Source: Mesorhizobium neociceri (GTDB lineage Bacteria; Pseudomonadota; Alphaproteobacteria; Rhizobiales; Rhizobiaceae). From it: DNA of 64,000 nt. The stretch spans positions 22,762-86,761 of the forward strand of contig NZ_JACDTY010000024.1 of assembly GCF_013520985.1 (NCBI RefSeq), written 5' to 3'. The position numbers and the translations under genes are program-made. This document shows, in pieces, positions 8,494-17,113 of this stretch (positions are counted from its first letter, which is position 1; every line of letters starts with the position of its first letter). Below the pieces are notes generated by a model. The model did not search any database, was not told where the DNA came from, and worked only from the letters and a program-made list of their open reading frames with translations.

Positions 8494-9387
8494 TCAGGTC
8501 TCGAAATAGCGGGGCCGGTCGAGATCGGCGATGAGCCCCGGTCCGGTCGGCGCCCACCCCAGCGCATTGCGGGTCTGCTCGCTGGAAGCCGACAAGTCCC
8601 TGCCGATGAAATGGCCGAGGAAGCCGAAATGCCCGGCCGCCTCCTCAGGGCTCTTGACGACGACCGGCAGGTTGAGGCGGCGGCCGATGATTTCGGCAAT
8701 CTCCTTGCTCGCCACGCCCTGTTCGGCAACCGCGTGATAGCTGACGCCGCCGATCCCCTTCTCCAGCGCCAGCCTGTAAAGCGTGGCGGCGTCGGACCGG
8801 TGCACCGCGGCCCAGCGGTTCGTGCCGTCGCCAATATAGGCCGAGACGCCCTTTTGCCGCGCAATGGCAATCAGCATCGGCACGAAACCGTGGTCGCCGT
8901 CGCCGTGGACGGTCGGCGCAAGCCGCACCGTCGATGCGCGCACGCCGCGCACGGCAAGCGCCATGGCCGTTGCTTCAGAAGCACGCGGGAAGGAGGCCGA
9001 TGGCGGCGCGGGTTTGTCATCTTCCGTTGCCGGCTTTCCTTGCGCAAACCCGGCGAGTCCGGACGTGACAAGCAGCGGCCGCTTCGAACCTTCCAGCACT
9101 GCGCCGAGCGTTTCGATGGCGCGCTGGTCCGCCGCGCAACTGGCGGCGAATTTCGAAAAGTCGTGGTTGAAGCCCGTATGGATGACGCCGTCCGCCTGGG
9201 CAGCGCCGCTGCGCAGGCTGTCCAGATCCTCGATATCGCCGCGATGCGCCTCGGCGCCCGCGGCGACGATCGACTTCGCACCCGCTTCCGAGCGCGCGAG
9301 ACCGAGCACCTGATGGCCCGCCCCAAGCAATTCCCGCACAACGGCCGAACCGACAAAACCGGTGGCGCCGGTCACGAACACACGCAT
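8494..9387 (-). CDS. NAD(P)-dependent epimerase/dehydratase-like SDR oxidoreductase
   Basis: A 297-residue extended short-chain dehydrogenase. The N-terminus MRVFVTGATGFVGSAVVREL carries the GxxGxxG dinucleotide-binding motif. A central SFPRASEATAMAL segment sits where the active site is expected but lacks a clear YxxxK, and AAVHRSDAATLYRLALEKG is typical of this atypical SDR subgroup. It probably reduces or oxidises a small carbonyl compound; the substrate is not evident. The start has AAGGAG 8 bases upstream. It is divergent from an AraC-type regulator at 9510, which likely controls it. Confidence 0.85.
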   Translation of the reverse strand: MRVFVTGATGFVGSAVVRELLGAGHQVLGLARSEAGAKSIVAAGAEAHRGDIEDLDSLRSGAAQADGVIHTGFNHDFSKFAASCAADQRAIETLGAVLEGSKRPLLVTSGLAGFAQGKPATEDDKPAPPSASFPRASEATAMALAVRGVRASTVRLAPTVHGDGDHGFVPMLIAIARQKGVSAYIGDGTNRWAAVHRSDAATLYRLALEKGIGGVSYHAVAEQGVASKEIAEIIGRRLNLPVVVKSPEEAAGHFGFLGHFIGRDLSASSEQTRNALGWAPTGPGLIADLDRPRYFET

Positions 9388-9509
9388 GATGATTTCTCCT
9401 TGGTTCTCGTCGAAGGCCGCATAAGCAGCCCTGTTGCCGAAGGAGATAAGCGGTTGAGATCATACGATCTATGCTGTAAAGTCCGAGATATCTTCGCAAT
9501 CGTCCGAGA

Positions 9510-10454
9510 ATGCTCATGGATCCGCTATCCGACGTGCTGTCGCTGCTGAAGCCGCGCAATTACCTGTCGGCCGGGCTGGAAGCCGGTGGCGACTGGGCGA
9601 TCCAGTTTCCCGACCAGCAGGCCGCCATCAAATGCGGCGCCGTGGTATACGGCCGGTGCTGGCTGTCGGTCGAAGGCGTCACCGACGCGGTGCGGCTGGA
9701 CGCCGGCGACTGCTTCCTGCTGCCGCGCGGCCGGCCTTTCCGGCTTGCCAGCGATCTCGGCCTGCCGACGGTCGATGCGAGCACGATCTTCTCGCCGGCG
9801 CGCACCGGCGGCATCACCACCCATAATGGCGGCGGCGATTTCCTGCTGGTCAGCAGCCGCTTCGCGCTGTCCGGCGACCATGCCGGCATCCTGTTGCGGA
9901 TGCTGCCGCCCATCGTTCACATCCGCGCGGAGAGCGACCATTCGGCGCTGCGCTGGCCGGTGGAGCGGATGATGCAGGAGTTGCGCCAGCGGCAGCCGGG
10001 CGGCTTTCTCATCGTCGAGCATCTCGCCCACATGATCCTGATCGAGGCCTTGCGCCTGCATATGGGGGCTCGGGACAGCGTCGGTTGGCTGTTCGCGCTG
10101 ACCGACAGGCAGATCGGCGCGGCGATCGCCGCCATGCATGAGGACCCGGCGCATGGCTGGACGCTGCAGAAGCTGGCCGAGCGCGCCGGCATGTCGCGCT
10201 CGACCTTTGCGCTCAGGTTCAAGGAAACGGTCGGCGCCTCACCCCTGGACTATCTGACACGGTGGCGCATGATGCTGGCCGGCGACAGGCTGATGCATTC
10301 CGGCGATCCGGTGTCCGTCATTGCGCTGGCGCTCGGCTACGAATCCGAAAGCGCCTTCAGCACCGCGTTCAAGCGCGTCATGGGCTGTTCGCCGCGCCAG
10401 TACAGCCGCCGGGACCTGGTCTCTGTTGAGCAAGGTGATAGGGAAGCCGCCTGA
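9510..10454 (+). CDS. AraC-family transcriptional regulator
   Basis: A 314-residue protein with an N-terminal cupin-like sensor region (about 10-190) and a C-terminal pair of helix-turn-helix motifs (about 200-300), including LQKLAERAGMSRSTFALRFK and the second helix VIALALGYESESAFSTAFK, then the signature RVMGCSPRQYSR. ATG 9516 is an equally possible start. The intergenic region to the divergent SDR gene holds the short inverted repeat AGATC-N4-GATCT at 9457-9470, a candidate but weak operator. This divergent AraC-oxidoreductase arrangement suggests local regulation in response to the oxidoreductase substrate. Confidence 0.92.
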   Translation: MLMDPLSDVLSLLKPRNYLSAGLEAGGDWAIQFPDQQAAIKCGAVVYGRCWLSVEGVTDAVRLDAGDCFLLPRGRPFRLASDLGLPTVDASTIFSPARTGGITTHNGGGDFLLVSSRFALSGDHAGILLRMLPPIVHIRAESDHSALRWPVERMMQELRQRQPGGFLIVEHLAHMILIEALRLHMGARDSVGWLFALTDRQIGAAIAAMHEDPAHGWTLQKLAERAGMSRSTFALRFKETVGASPLDYLTRWRMMLAGDRLMHSGDPVSVIALALGYESESAFSTAFKRVMGCSPRQYSRRDLVSVEQGDREAA

Positions 10455-10461
10455 GAAGGCC

Positions 10462-11154
10462 TCACCAAAGGCCCTTCGTGGCCTTCAGATTGCTTTCGAT
10501 GTGCTCGCCATAGAAGACGCCCAGATCGTCCTTGTAGCCCTGCTTGAATTTCCTGGTGGCCATGTTCTTCTTGGTTTTCGTCGCGCCCTGATTATAGGCG
10601 ATGGCGACATAGACGCTTTCATCATGCGTCAGGCTTTTCTTGCCGGCTCCGTAGACCGCCTTTGTCTGCGCCGTGAGTTCCGACATGCCGCGGCTGAGCG
10701 TGCCTTTCCAGGTCGCCCATTTCTCATTGATGAAGTAATCCTTGTCCCCGTCGAAGAACTGGATGTCGTACTGGAACATGCCGAAGCCGTGGCAGAATTT
10801 GTCTGCCTTCTTCACGGCTACCTTGTAGCCCGAATTGATCGCGGCAATGCGCACCAGAGCGGCGCGCGCCACCTTGAACATCTCCTTGCCCCTGGCATGG
10901 CTTTCGAGGTCGGCCCGGTCCTTCGGCCAGGCGGACGCGCGCTTGGGGAAATCGATCGTGTCGCCGACGCAGACGGCCAGCACCTCTTCCGGCGTTGCCG
11001 TCTTGTACATCTTCGCCCAGATGTAGAAGGTTTCCTGGATACCGATCGAGATCAGCAAATTCTTGGTGATCGGCGTGCCGGCGACCGCGGCGTCGATGTC
11101 CGCACCGAAATTCTTGTTCATCCAGATCATCGCATCCTGCATGGCGGTGGTCAT
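10462..11154 (-). CDS. Lysozyme/lytic-transglycosylase-like protein
   Basis: A 230-residue protein without a signal peptide. Several elements fit a goose-type/SLT lysozyme fold: a possible catalytic Glu in ISIGIQETFYIW (about residue 41), the CHGFGMFQYDIQFF stretch like the GLMQ region of transglycosylases, and VYVAIAYNQGA like the AYNAG motif. It would cleave the peptidoglycan glycan strand. It is the last gene of a three-gene minus-strand unit with a membrane protein (24-base gap) and a GH25 lysozyme. The start has GGGGAG 6 bases upstream. Function is inferred from motif order only. Confidence 0.6.
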   Translation of the reverse strand: MTTAMQDAMIWMNKNFGADIDAAVAGTPITKNLLISIGIQETFYIWAKMYKTATPEEVLAVCVGDTIDFPKRASAWPKDRADLESHARGKEMFKVARAALVRIAAINSGYKVAVKKADKFCHGFGMFQYDIQFFDGDKDYFINEKWATWKGTLSRGMSELTAQTKAVYGAGKKSLTHDESVYVAIAYNQGATKTKKNMATRKFKQGYKDDLGVFYGEHIESNLKATKGLW

Positions 11155-11178
11155 GGCTGTCTCCCCAAATGAGTGGCG

Positions 11179-11985
11179 TTAAACGGTGACGCTGAAGTCG
11201 ACGATGGCCTGCGAGGCAAAGCTGCCGGTGTAGACGGGGACGGAGAAATCCTCTTTCTGGCTGACACCGTTGACCGGCACCAGCCGCGTCCCCACGGCGA
11301 GGATCTCATAGGTTTTCCCTGATGTGACCGTGCGCCCGCCATAGCTCGGGAACCGCATCGCGTCGGCCATGAACGCCTCCCGCACCGTTTCCCAGAAAGT
11401 CCGTTCAACGAGGGTGCCGGCCAGCGCGGGCGTCGCCGGCGCCTTGGCGTCATCGGCCAGTTCGCGCACGGCGATCTGCACCGGCCCGACCGCCGTGTTG
11501 CGTGTCACCCGGATCGAGATCCAGGCCTGATCCTTGTTGAGCACCGGCCGCTCCGGCTCGGCCTGTATCGGGCTGCGGATGCCAAGCCGCTGCAGCAAGG
11601 TGTTCACGCCGGCGCTCCCACCGGCGATAATAAGCGCCGACAGGACTGTCGATATTTTGGGGCTCCAGCTTGTAGCCTGCGTGCCGCTGGGCGTGACCTG
11701 TGCGATCAGCAGGGCGAAGACATCGTAGTTGAAGCCAAGGACGACGGTCAGGCCCACGGCCACCATCACCAGTGTCTTCACGGCGCGATTGTTGAACAGC
11801 ATCCGGTACAGCCGCCACTGGAAGATGGTGGCGAGCGCGCTTTCCACCACCAGCACGATCACGGCGAGCGCGGCAAGTTCGGTGCCCAACTGGCCGACAT
11901 TCGGGACGGCAACAGCGGCGTCTTCCGCGAAGGCCGGTCCCGTGACGACGGCGAAAGCAAGTGCGAAACAAAAGATGCGAAGCAC
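11179..11985 (-). CDS. Membrane protein of unknown function between two lysozyme-like genes
   Basis: A 268-residue protein with a GTG start and a likely signal peptide (MLRIFCFALAFAVVTGPAFA). Then follow about three hydrophobic segments between residues 35 and 135 (LAALAVIVLVVESALATIF, TLVMVAVGLTVVLGFNY, VLSALIIAGGSAGVNTLL) and a soluble C-terminal part of about 130 residues rich in beta-type sequence. I do not recognise a family. Its place between two muralytic enzymes suggests an envelope role such as a holin-like channel or an anchor for those enzymes, but it is much larger than ordinary holins. Confidence 0.7.
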   Translation of the reverse strand: MLRIFCFALAFAVVTGPAFAEDAAVAVPNVGQLGTELAALAVIVLVVESALATIFQWRLYRMLFNNRAVKTLVMVAVGLTVVLGFNYDVFALLIAQVTPSGTQATSWSPKISTVLSALIIAGGSAGVNTLLQRLGIRSPIQAEPERPVLNKDQAWISIRVTRNTAVGPVQIAVRELADDAKAPATPALAGTLVERTFWETVREAFMADAMRFPSYGGRTVTSGKTYEILAVGTRLVPVNGVSQKEDFSVPVYTGSFASQAIVDFSVTV

Positions 11986-12039
11986 AGTCAGGCCCCCAAC
12001 AATTGACGTCCCCCCGGCGATCCGATGCCGGATCGCTGC

Positions 12040-12678
12040 CTACAGGCTGTAGCGCGAGCGGAAATCGGCGAAGGACATCGCCAGATGGTTCTCGTCCACC
12101 TTGCCGGTGACCCCGTCGACGCTGCCCGACTGGCTGAATTGCCAGATGGCATAGCTGGTGAAGCCCGACGGTATTGGCGGCGGGCTCGAGCTGTAGCGGG
12201 CGAGCCAGAGCGGGCAGTTGCCGAAGCCGGTCGGATTGCCCAGCGCCTGCCAGATGTTGGCGCGGGTGTAGATGAACGGCCAGCGGCCATTATGGGCAGA
12301 CCGCACCGCAGCGACCCAGTCCTTCGCCTTCTGGACATAGGCAGCCCGCGCCGCAGGCGATTCGGGAATGACTTCGATGTCGAGCGAGGGAATGAGATCG
12401 CCGCTGCGGAACGAGACCGTGTTGAGAAAGGCCTGCGCCTGGTCGGCGCCCGAAGCTGTGTTGCGCAGGAAGTGATATCCCCCTACCAGCAATCCCGCTG
12501 CCTTGGCATCGGCGATATTGCGGACCGCGAATGCGTCCTTGCTGGTCTTCTCGGATATCTTGATGATCGCGAACTTGACCCCGGCATTGCGAACCCGCGC
12601 CCATTTGATTGCGCTGGCTCCGCCGCCGCCGGCCTCGTTCTGAAAGTGCGAAACGTCGATCCCCTCGCGCGTCGGCAT
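12040..12678 (-). CDS. Glycoside hydrolase family 25 lysozyme
   Basis: A 212-residue GH25 domain. It opens MPTREGIDVSHFQ (DVSxxQ with the first acidic site residue), then FAIIKISEKTS, the mid-strand SLDIEV with the expected Asp/Glu pair, and a C-terminal YAIWQFSQSG typical of the family. GH25 enzymes hydrolyse the MurNAc-GlcNAc bond of peptidoglycan. ATG 12678 was preferred (GGGAG upstream) over an in-frame GTG at 12774, because the interval holds a strong hairpin (12702-12720) and lacks a convincing ribosome site. No signal peptide is visible. First gene of the unit with the two genes downstream. Confidence 0.92.
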   Translation of the reverse strand: MPTREGIDVSHFQNEAGGGGASAIKWARVRNAGVKFAIIKISEKTSKDAFAVRNIADAKAAGLLVGGYHFLRNTASGADQAQAFLNTVSFRSGDLIPSLDIEVIPESPAARAAYVQKAKDWVAAVRSAHNGRWPFIYTRANIWQALGNPTGFGNCPLWLARYSSSPPPIPSGFTSYAIWQFSQSGSVDGVTGKVDENHLAMSFADFRSRYSL

Positions 12679-12701
12679 GCCCTGCTCCCATAGCCAGACG
12701 G

Positions 12702-12720
12702 GCGCCGAAAAATTCGGCGC
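12702..12720 (-). promoter_or_regulatory. Hairpin in the GH25 gene leader
   Basis: A perfect 8-bp stem (GCGCCGAA at 12702-12709 with TTCGGCGC at 12713-12720) with a 3-base loop, ending 24 bases before the ATG at 12678. It supports the shorter start and could affect translation or mRNA stability. Confidence 0.4.
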
Positions 12721-12917
12721 GCCCCGTTCGTCTTCATGCAAGCTGTAAGAAACGCCCCTAAGCCCAGCGAACACAGATGCGGAATGGAGAACTCTTGCCT
12801 TCGCTGAGTTCAGGCATATTAGCCCTATCTAAGGCCGCCTCTGTGAACCCCTTCACACAGAGCTGACTTGGAGGAAGCTGACGATCCGAACGGCTTCGGG
12901 CTTTGCGTCCTTTGTAC

Positions 12918-12944
12918 AAACGGACGGCCAATGGCCGCCCGTTT
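12918..12944. terminator. Inverted repeat, possible terminator after the alpha/beta hydrolase gene
   Basis: AAACGG-N-CGGCCA-N-TGGCCG-N-CCGTTT forms a long nearly perfect stem between the hydrolase stop (12962) and the GH25 promoter area. The T stretch after it on the minus strand is only TTT, so it may be a weak terminator. Confidence 0.4.
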
Positions 12945-12961
12945 CGTTACCAGCGACAGGA

Positions 12962-14008
12962 TCAATATCCGTCGACGTCGATGACGGCCTGGGCGAAAGC
13001 CTGTGGCGCTTCCTGTGGCAGATTGTGGCCGATGCCGCCCTCGATCGTCCGATGCGCGTATTTGCCCGAAAATTTGTTGCGATAGGCGGTCGGATTGAGA
13101 TGCGGCGCGCCATTGGCGTCGCCCTCCAGCGTGATTGTCGGCACGCCGATGACCGGACCGCCGGCAAGTCGGTTTTCCAGATCGTCATATTGCGGATCGC
13201 TCGCCGCCAATCCGCCGCGCCAGCGATAATTGTGAATGACGATGGCGACATGGTCCGGATTGTCGAAGGCCGCGGCGCTGCGGTCGAAAGTCGCGTCGTC
13301 AAAGTTCCACTTCGGCGACGCCGTCTGCCAGATCAGCTTCGCGAAATCATGCCGGTATTTGTCGTAGCCGGCCGCACCGCGCTCGGTGGCGAAATAGAAC
13401 TGGTACCACCAGTCGTGTTCGGCGCTTGGCGGCAGCGGCACCTTGCCGGTCTTGATGTTGCTGACGAGATAGCCGCTCACCGAGACCAGCGCCTTTGCGC
13501 GCTCCGGCCACAGCGCCGAGATGATGCAGGCGCAGCGCGCACCCCAGTCGAAACCGGCAAGGATCGCCTTGGGGATACCGAGCGCATCCATCAGCGCGAC
13601 GATGTCCTGGGCGACCACCGATTGCTGGCCGTTCCGCATCGTCTCGGCGGACAGGAAGCGCGTCGTGCCATAGCCGCGAAGATAGGGCACGATCACCCGG
13701 TAGCCCGCGGACGCCAGCAGCGGCGCGACATCGACAAAGGCGTGGATATCGTAAGGCCAGCCATGCAGGAGAATGACCGGCGGGCCATCGGCCGGACCGG
13801 CTTCGGCATAGCCGATGTCGAGAACGCCGGCCTTGATCTGCTTCAGTGCTGCGAAGGAGGTGTTCGTCCCTGGTTTGACCGTCGACAGGGTCGCCGCCTT
13901 TGCCGTGCCGGCCAGCGCGCCGGTTGAGCCGGCCAGGCCGGCCGCAGCGAGGGTTAAGGCGGCCGCACCAAAGAAGCGGCGACGGTCGTGGTTGATTTCG
14001 TCGGTCAT
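12962..14008 (-). CDS. Tat-exported alpha/beta hydrolase (epoxide hydrolase-like)
   Basis: A 348-residue protein beginning with a twin-arginine signal (DRRRFFGAAALTLAAAG), so it is probably exported folded. The mature part is an alpha/beta hydrolase: oxyanion-hole motif ILLHGWPYD, nucleophile elbow AGFDWGARCA with Asp rather than Ser, as in epoxide hydrolases and dehalogenases, and the late catalytic His in GGIGHNLPQEAPQAFAQAV. The true substrate is unknown. The start has AGGAG 6-7 bases upstream. It is divergent from the OsmC-type gene at 14244. Confidence 0.88.
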   Translation of the reverse strand: MTDEINHDRRRFFGAAALTLAAAGLAGSTGALAGTAKAATLSTVKPGTNTSFAALKQIKAGVLDIGYAEAGPADGPPVILLHGWPYDIHAFVDVAPLLASAGYRVIVPYLRGYGTTRFLSAETMRNGQQSVVAQDIVALMDALGIPKAILAGFDWGARCACIISALWPERAKALVSVSGYLVSNIKTGKVPLPPSAEHDWWYQFYFATERGAAGYDKYRHDFAKLIWQTASPKWNFDDATFDRSAAAFDNPDHVAIVIHNYRWRGGLAASDPQYDDLENRLAGGPVIGVPTITLEGDANGAPHLNPTAYRNKFSGKYAHRTIEGGIGHNLPQEAPQAFAQAVIDVDGY

Positions 14009-14243
14009 GGGTTTCTCCTACTGATTTGACACCTGCTGGAAAGGATGGCCCCGGTGTATCTCCCATGTGTCCCCATCGGCCGAAATTGAAAGCGGATGTA
14101 GCAAGGCGGCACCCGGACACACTGAGATACATTTCCGGCCGATCAGCACACATTCGGGATACGTCGCTTGCCTCTTATGCGGATGTCGCTGGCCTCCGGG
14201 CCATTGCGGCGCAACGCTATCCTCCCGCAAGGAAATTGTCCCC

Positions 14244-14660
14244 ATGACTACCACGATCGAAAAAGTCCTCTACACCGGCAAGACCCACACCACGGGCGGC
14301 CGCGACGGCGCATCCCGCAGCTCGGACAGCCATCTCGACATCAAGCTTTCACCGCCCGGCACCGGTGCCGGCACCAATCCGGAGCAGCTGTTCGCCGCCG
14401 GCTGGTCGGCCTGCTTCATCGGCGCCATGGGCCTTGCGGCGCGCAAGATGAACGTCGCTTTGCCGTCCGATGTCGCCGTCGATGCCGAAGTCGACCTGGC
14501 CACATCCGAGGGCGGCTATCTGCTTCAGGCCCGTCTCAATGTCAGCCTTCCCGGTGTGGATCGGAAAGCTGCTCGCGCCGTGGTCGACGCAGCGCATCAG
14601 ACCTGCCCCTACTCCAAGGCGACGCGTGGTAACATCGGCGTCACGATCGAGCTGGTGTAG
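14244..14660 (+). CDS. Organic hydroperoxide resistance protein, OsmC/Ohr family
   Basis: 138 residues, normal Ohr length. It starts MTTTIEKVLYTGKTHTTGG and contains NPEQLFAAGWSACF and HQTCPYSKAT, which hold the two active-site cysteines of Ohr-type thiol peroxidases. These reduce organic hydroperoxides with lipoyl-dependent electron supply. ATG 14244 is chosen because family homology begins there, although the frame is open upstream. No OhrR-type regulator gene is adjacent; the next genes encode a two-component system. Confidence 0.93.
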   Translation: MTTTIEKVLYTGKTHTTGGRDGASRSSDSHLDIKLSPPGTGAGTNPEQLFAAGWSACFIGAMGLAARKMNVALPSDVAVDAEVDLATSEGGYLLQARLNVSLPGVDRKAARAVVDAAHQTCPYSKATRGNIGVTIELV

Positions 14661-14751
14661 GCGGCTGGAAGAGCTACATAACCGCCGGCAGCGCATTTCG
14701 TTTCGCGATGCGTTGACCGGCGGCGCCAGGTGCGCTTTCCCCGGAGGGAAA

Positions 14752-15513
14752 ATGTACTGGTGGGAAGCATCCACGATGGATCATGTCGATCACATCCTGA
14801 TCGTCGATGACGATCGCGAAATCCGCGAGCTGGTCTCCGGCTATCTCAAAAAGAATGGCTTGCGCGCCACCGCCGTGCCGGACGGCCGGCAGATGCGCGC
14901 CTTCCTTGATACCGATTCAGTCGATCTCATCATCCTCGACGTGATGATGCCCGGCGACGACGGCCTCGTTCTGTGCCGGCAGCTGCGCGCCGGCAAGCAC
15001 AAGGCAACACCGATCCTGATGCTGACCGCCCGCAACGAGGAAACCGATCGGATCATCGGCCTGGAGCTGGGCGCGGACGACTATCTGGTAAAACCTTTCG
15101 CCGCGCGCGAGCTTCTGGCCCGTATCAACGCCGTGCTTCGGCGAACCCGCATGCTGCCGCCCAACCTCCAGGTGACGGAGACCGGGCGCCTGCTGAAATT
15201 CGGCGCATGGCACCTCGATACCGTCGCGCGTCATCTTCTCGACGAGGATGGCACCGCGATTGCGCTCAGCGGCGCCGAATACCGGCTGCTGTGCGTCTTC
15301 GTCGACCATCCACAGCGTGTCTTGAACCGCGACCAGTTGCTCAACCTGACGCAAGGGCGCGAAGCGGAGATCTTCGACCGCTCCATCGACCTGCTGGTCA
15401 GCCGCCTGCGCCAGCGCCTGCGCGACGACGCGCGCGAACCCGCCTACATCAAGACGGTGTGCAGCGAAGGCTACGTGCTGTCCATGCCGGTCGAACTCAG
15501 CGAGCCGGGTTGA
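14752..15513 (+). CDS. OmpR-family response regulator
   Basis: A receiver domain (about residues 12-125) with the acidic pair VDDD, phosphoacceptor Asp in LIILDVMMPGDDG and switch Lys in DDYLVKPF, followed by an OmpR-type winged helix ending in RLRQRLRDDAREPAYIKTV. ATG 14752 has GGAGGG just upstream; ATG 14776 is the alternative and lies closer to the domain. The kinase gene begins 5 bases after its stop, so the two form a cognate pair that regulates unknown targets. Confidence 0.95.
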   Translation: MYWWEASTMDHVDHILIVDDDREIRELVSGYLKKNGLRATAVPDGRQMRAFLDTDSVDLIILDVMMPGDDGLVLCRQLRAGKHKATPILMLTARNEETDRIIGLELGADDYLVKPFAARELLARINAVLRRTRMLPPNLQVTETGRLLKFGAWHLDTVARHLLDEDGTAIALSGAEYRLLCVFVDHPQRVLNRDQLLNLTQGREAEIFDRSIDLLVSRLRQRLRDDAREPAYIKTVCSEGYVLSMPVELSEPG

Positions 15514-15518
15514 GCCCG

Positions 15519-16856
15519 ATGGCGACGTTGCAGCACTTCCGGCCCTGGCCGCGCACATTACGCTCCCGGCTGTTCCTGATCCTGCTGGCCGGCCTGATCG
15601 TGGCGCAGGGTCTGTCCTTTGTGCTCTTGATCGCCGAGCGCTTCGCGTCGGCGCAGACGATCATGTCCGATACGCTGGACAGGGACGTGAAGGCAGCGAT
15701 CGCCATCCTCGACCGCGTTCCCGCGGCGGAACGGGCGCAATGGCTGCCGCTGCTGGACCGGAACACCTATCGCTATGTTTTGGGGCCAGGATTGCCGGGG
15801 GTGCCCGAGCTGACCGGCCCCGGCCCCTTGATCGCCACGACCATACGCGCAGCAGCCGGCCCGCGTCTCCCCGTGAAGGTCGAAGCCATTCCCGGCGACG
15901 GAAACCGGCTTCAGGCGCATTTGACACTGAGCGATGGCTCATCGCTAACCATCGATGTCCACCCCTCGCTGATGCCGCTGGCGCGCTGGCTGCCCTATGT
16001 GCTGGTGGCACAGCTGCTTTTGCTTGTGCTGTGCAGCTGGTTCGCCGTCCGGCTGGTTATCCGTCCGCTGGTTAATCTGGCCAACGCCGCCGACAAGCTC
16101 GATCCGGGCAAGCCGACGCCCCGTTTGAGCGAATCCGGACCTCTGGAAGTCGCGCATGCCGCAACCGCCTTCAATTCGATGCGCGAGCGCATTGCCGAGC
16201 ATCTCGAAGAACGGATGCAGATCCTGGCCGCGATCTCCCATGATCTGCAGACGCCGATCACCCGCATGAAGCTGCGCGCCGAGCTGTCGGACGAGACGCC
16301 GGGGAAAGAGAAACTGATGCACGATTTGGCCGAGATCGAGAACCTCGTGCATGAGGGCGTCGCCTATGCCCGCAGCGCCCGCGGCAGCCTTGAAAAGCCA
16401 TCGCGGATCGACCTCGGCTCCTTCGTCGAAAGCTTGGTCTATGACTACCAGGACACCGGCAAAGCCGTCTCCGCCGGCGCGGAAATCGATGCCGCCGTGG
16501 TGACGCGCCCGCAGGCGCTGCGGCGCATCCTCACCAACCTCGTCGACAATGCGCTGAAATTCGCCGGCAGCGCGGAAGTCTCGGCGGAAAAGGGGCCAAG
16601 CGATCACGTCGTCATAAAGGTGCTCGATCGAGGCCCCGGCATTCCTGACGACCAGCTCGAGGCCGTCCTGCAGCCGTTCTTCCGCCTCGAACAATCGCGA
16701 AACCGCGGCAGCGGCGGCGCCGGATTAGGCCTGGCAATCGCCTATCAATTGTCGCTCGCCATCGAGGGCAGGCTCGAACTGAAAAGCAGGCCAGGCGGCG
16801 GCCTGATCGCCGAAATACACCTGCCGCATCAGATGCAAGTGGGTCGCAACCCGTAA
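15519..16856 (+). CDS. Sensor histidine kinase
   Basis: 445 residues. One membrane segment lies at about 17-40 and another at about 160-185, enclosing a periplasmic sensor of roughly 120 residues. Then come a HAMP region, the dimerisation/phosphoacceptor motif ILAAISHDLQTPITRMKLRA, and a HATPase domain with LVDNALKFAG (N box), VLDRGPGIPDDQ (G1) and GSGGAGLGLAIAYQL (G2). It should autophosphorylate at the His of SHDLQ and pass the phosphate to the adjacent regulator. The signal is unknown. Confidence 0.95.
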   Translation: MATLQHFRPWPRTLRSRLFLILLAGLIVAQGLSFVLLIAERFASAQTIMSDTLDRDVKAAIAILDRVPAAERAQWLPLLDRNTYRYVLGPGLPGVPELTGPGPLIATTIRAAAGPRLPVKVEAIPGDGNRLQAHLTLSDGSSLTIDVHPSLMPLARWLPYVLVAQLLLLVLCSWFAVRLVIRPLVNLANAADKLDPGKPTPRLSESGPLEVAHAATAFNSMRERIAEHLEERMQILAAISHDLQTPITRMKLRAELSDETPGKEKLMHDLAEIENLVHEGVAYARSARGSLEKPSRIDLGSFVESLVYDYQDTGKAVSAGAEIDAAVVTRPQALRRILTNLVDNALKFAGSAEVSAEKGPSDHVVIKVLDRGPGIPDDQLEAVLQPFFRLEQSRNRGSGGAGLGLAIAYQLSLAIEGRLELKSRPGGGLIAEIHLPHQMQVGRNP

Positions 16857-16896
16857 TCACAAAGCTGGCTGGAATGGCTAGGCTGGCTTCGCTATC

Positions 16897-17049
16897 TCAA
16901 GCCCGGTACGCCGAATCAGTGCGTGGGATCACGTTCAGTTTGCAGCCAACGTCTCCACTGGCGGTAGCCACAGTAAAACTGTCGGCGCAGCACTTTTCCT
17001 GCAAGAGACGCAGCCCGCTGACGAGCATGTCCTGACCGCCGGGCGGCAT
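16897..17049 (-). CDS. Short open frame, possible gene remnant
   Basis: A 50-codon frame starts at ATG 17049 and ends with TGA at 16897; the frame is open further upstream into the 3' end of the neighbouring gene. The product starts MPPGGQDMLVSGLRLLQEK and has cysteines at CC and GCK. Composition looks protein-like but I do not recognise it. It may be a remnant of an older gene or chance. The surrounding gap 16857-17113 shows nothing else. Confidence 0.25.
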   Translation of the reverse strand: MPPGGQDMLVSGLRLLQEKCCADSFTVATASGDVGCKLNVIPRTDSAYRA

Positions 17050-17113
17050 GTCGATACGATTGCCGGCCGCGACCCGAGACTGGTTGCGGGATCCTGCCTG
17101 AGCCGGAGCATAT

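Noticed and set aside
8334..8500. A Cys-rich short frame (CVACPDCAAL) downstream of the SDR gene on the minus strand
   Set aside because: The CxxCxxC spacing hints at a zinc-binding peptide, but no start codon with a ribosome site was found and most of the frame overlaps the SDR gene.
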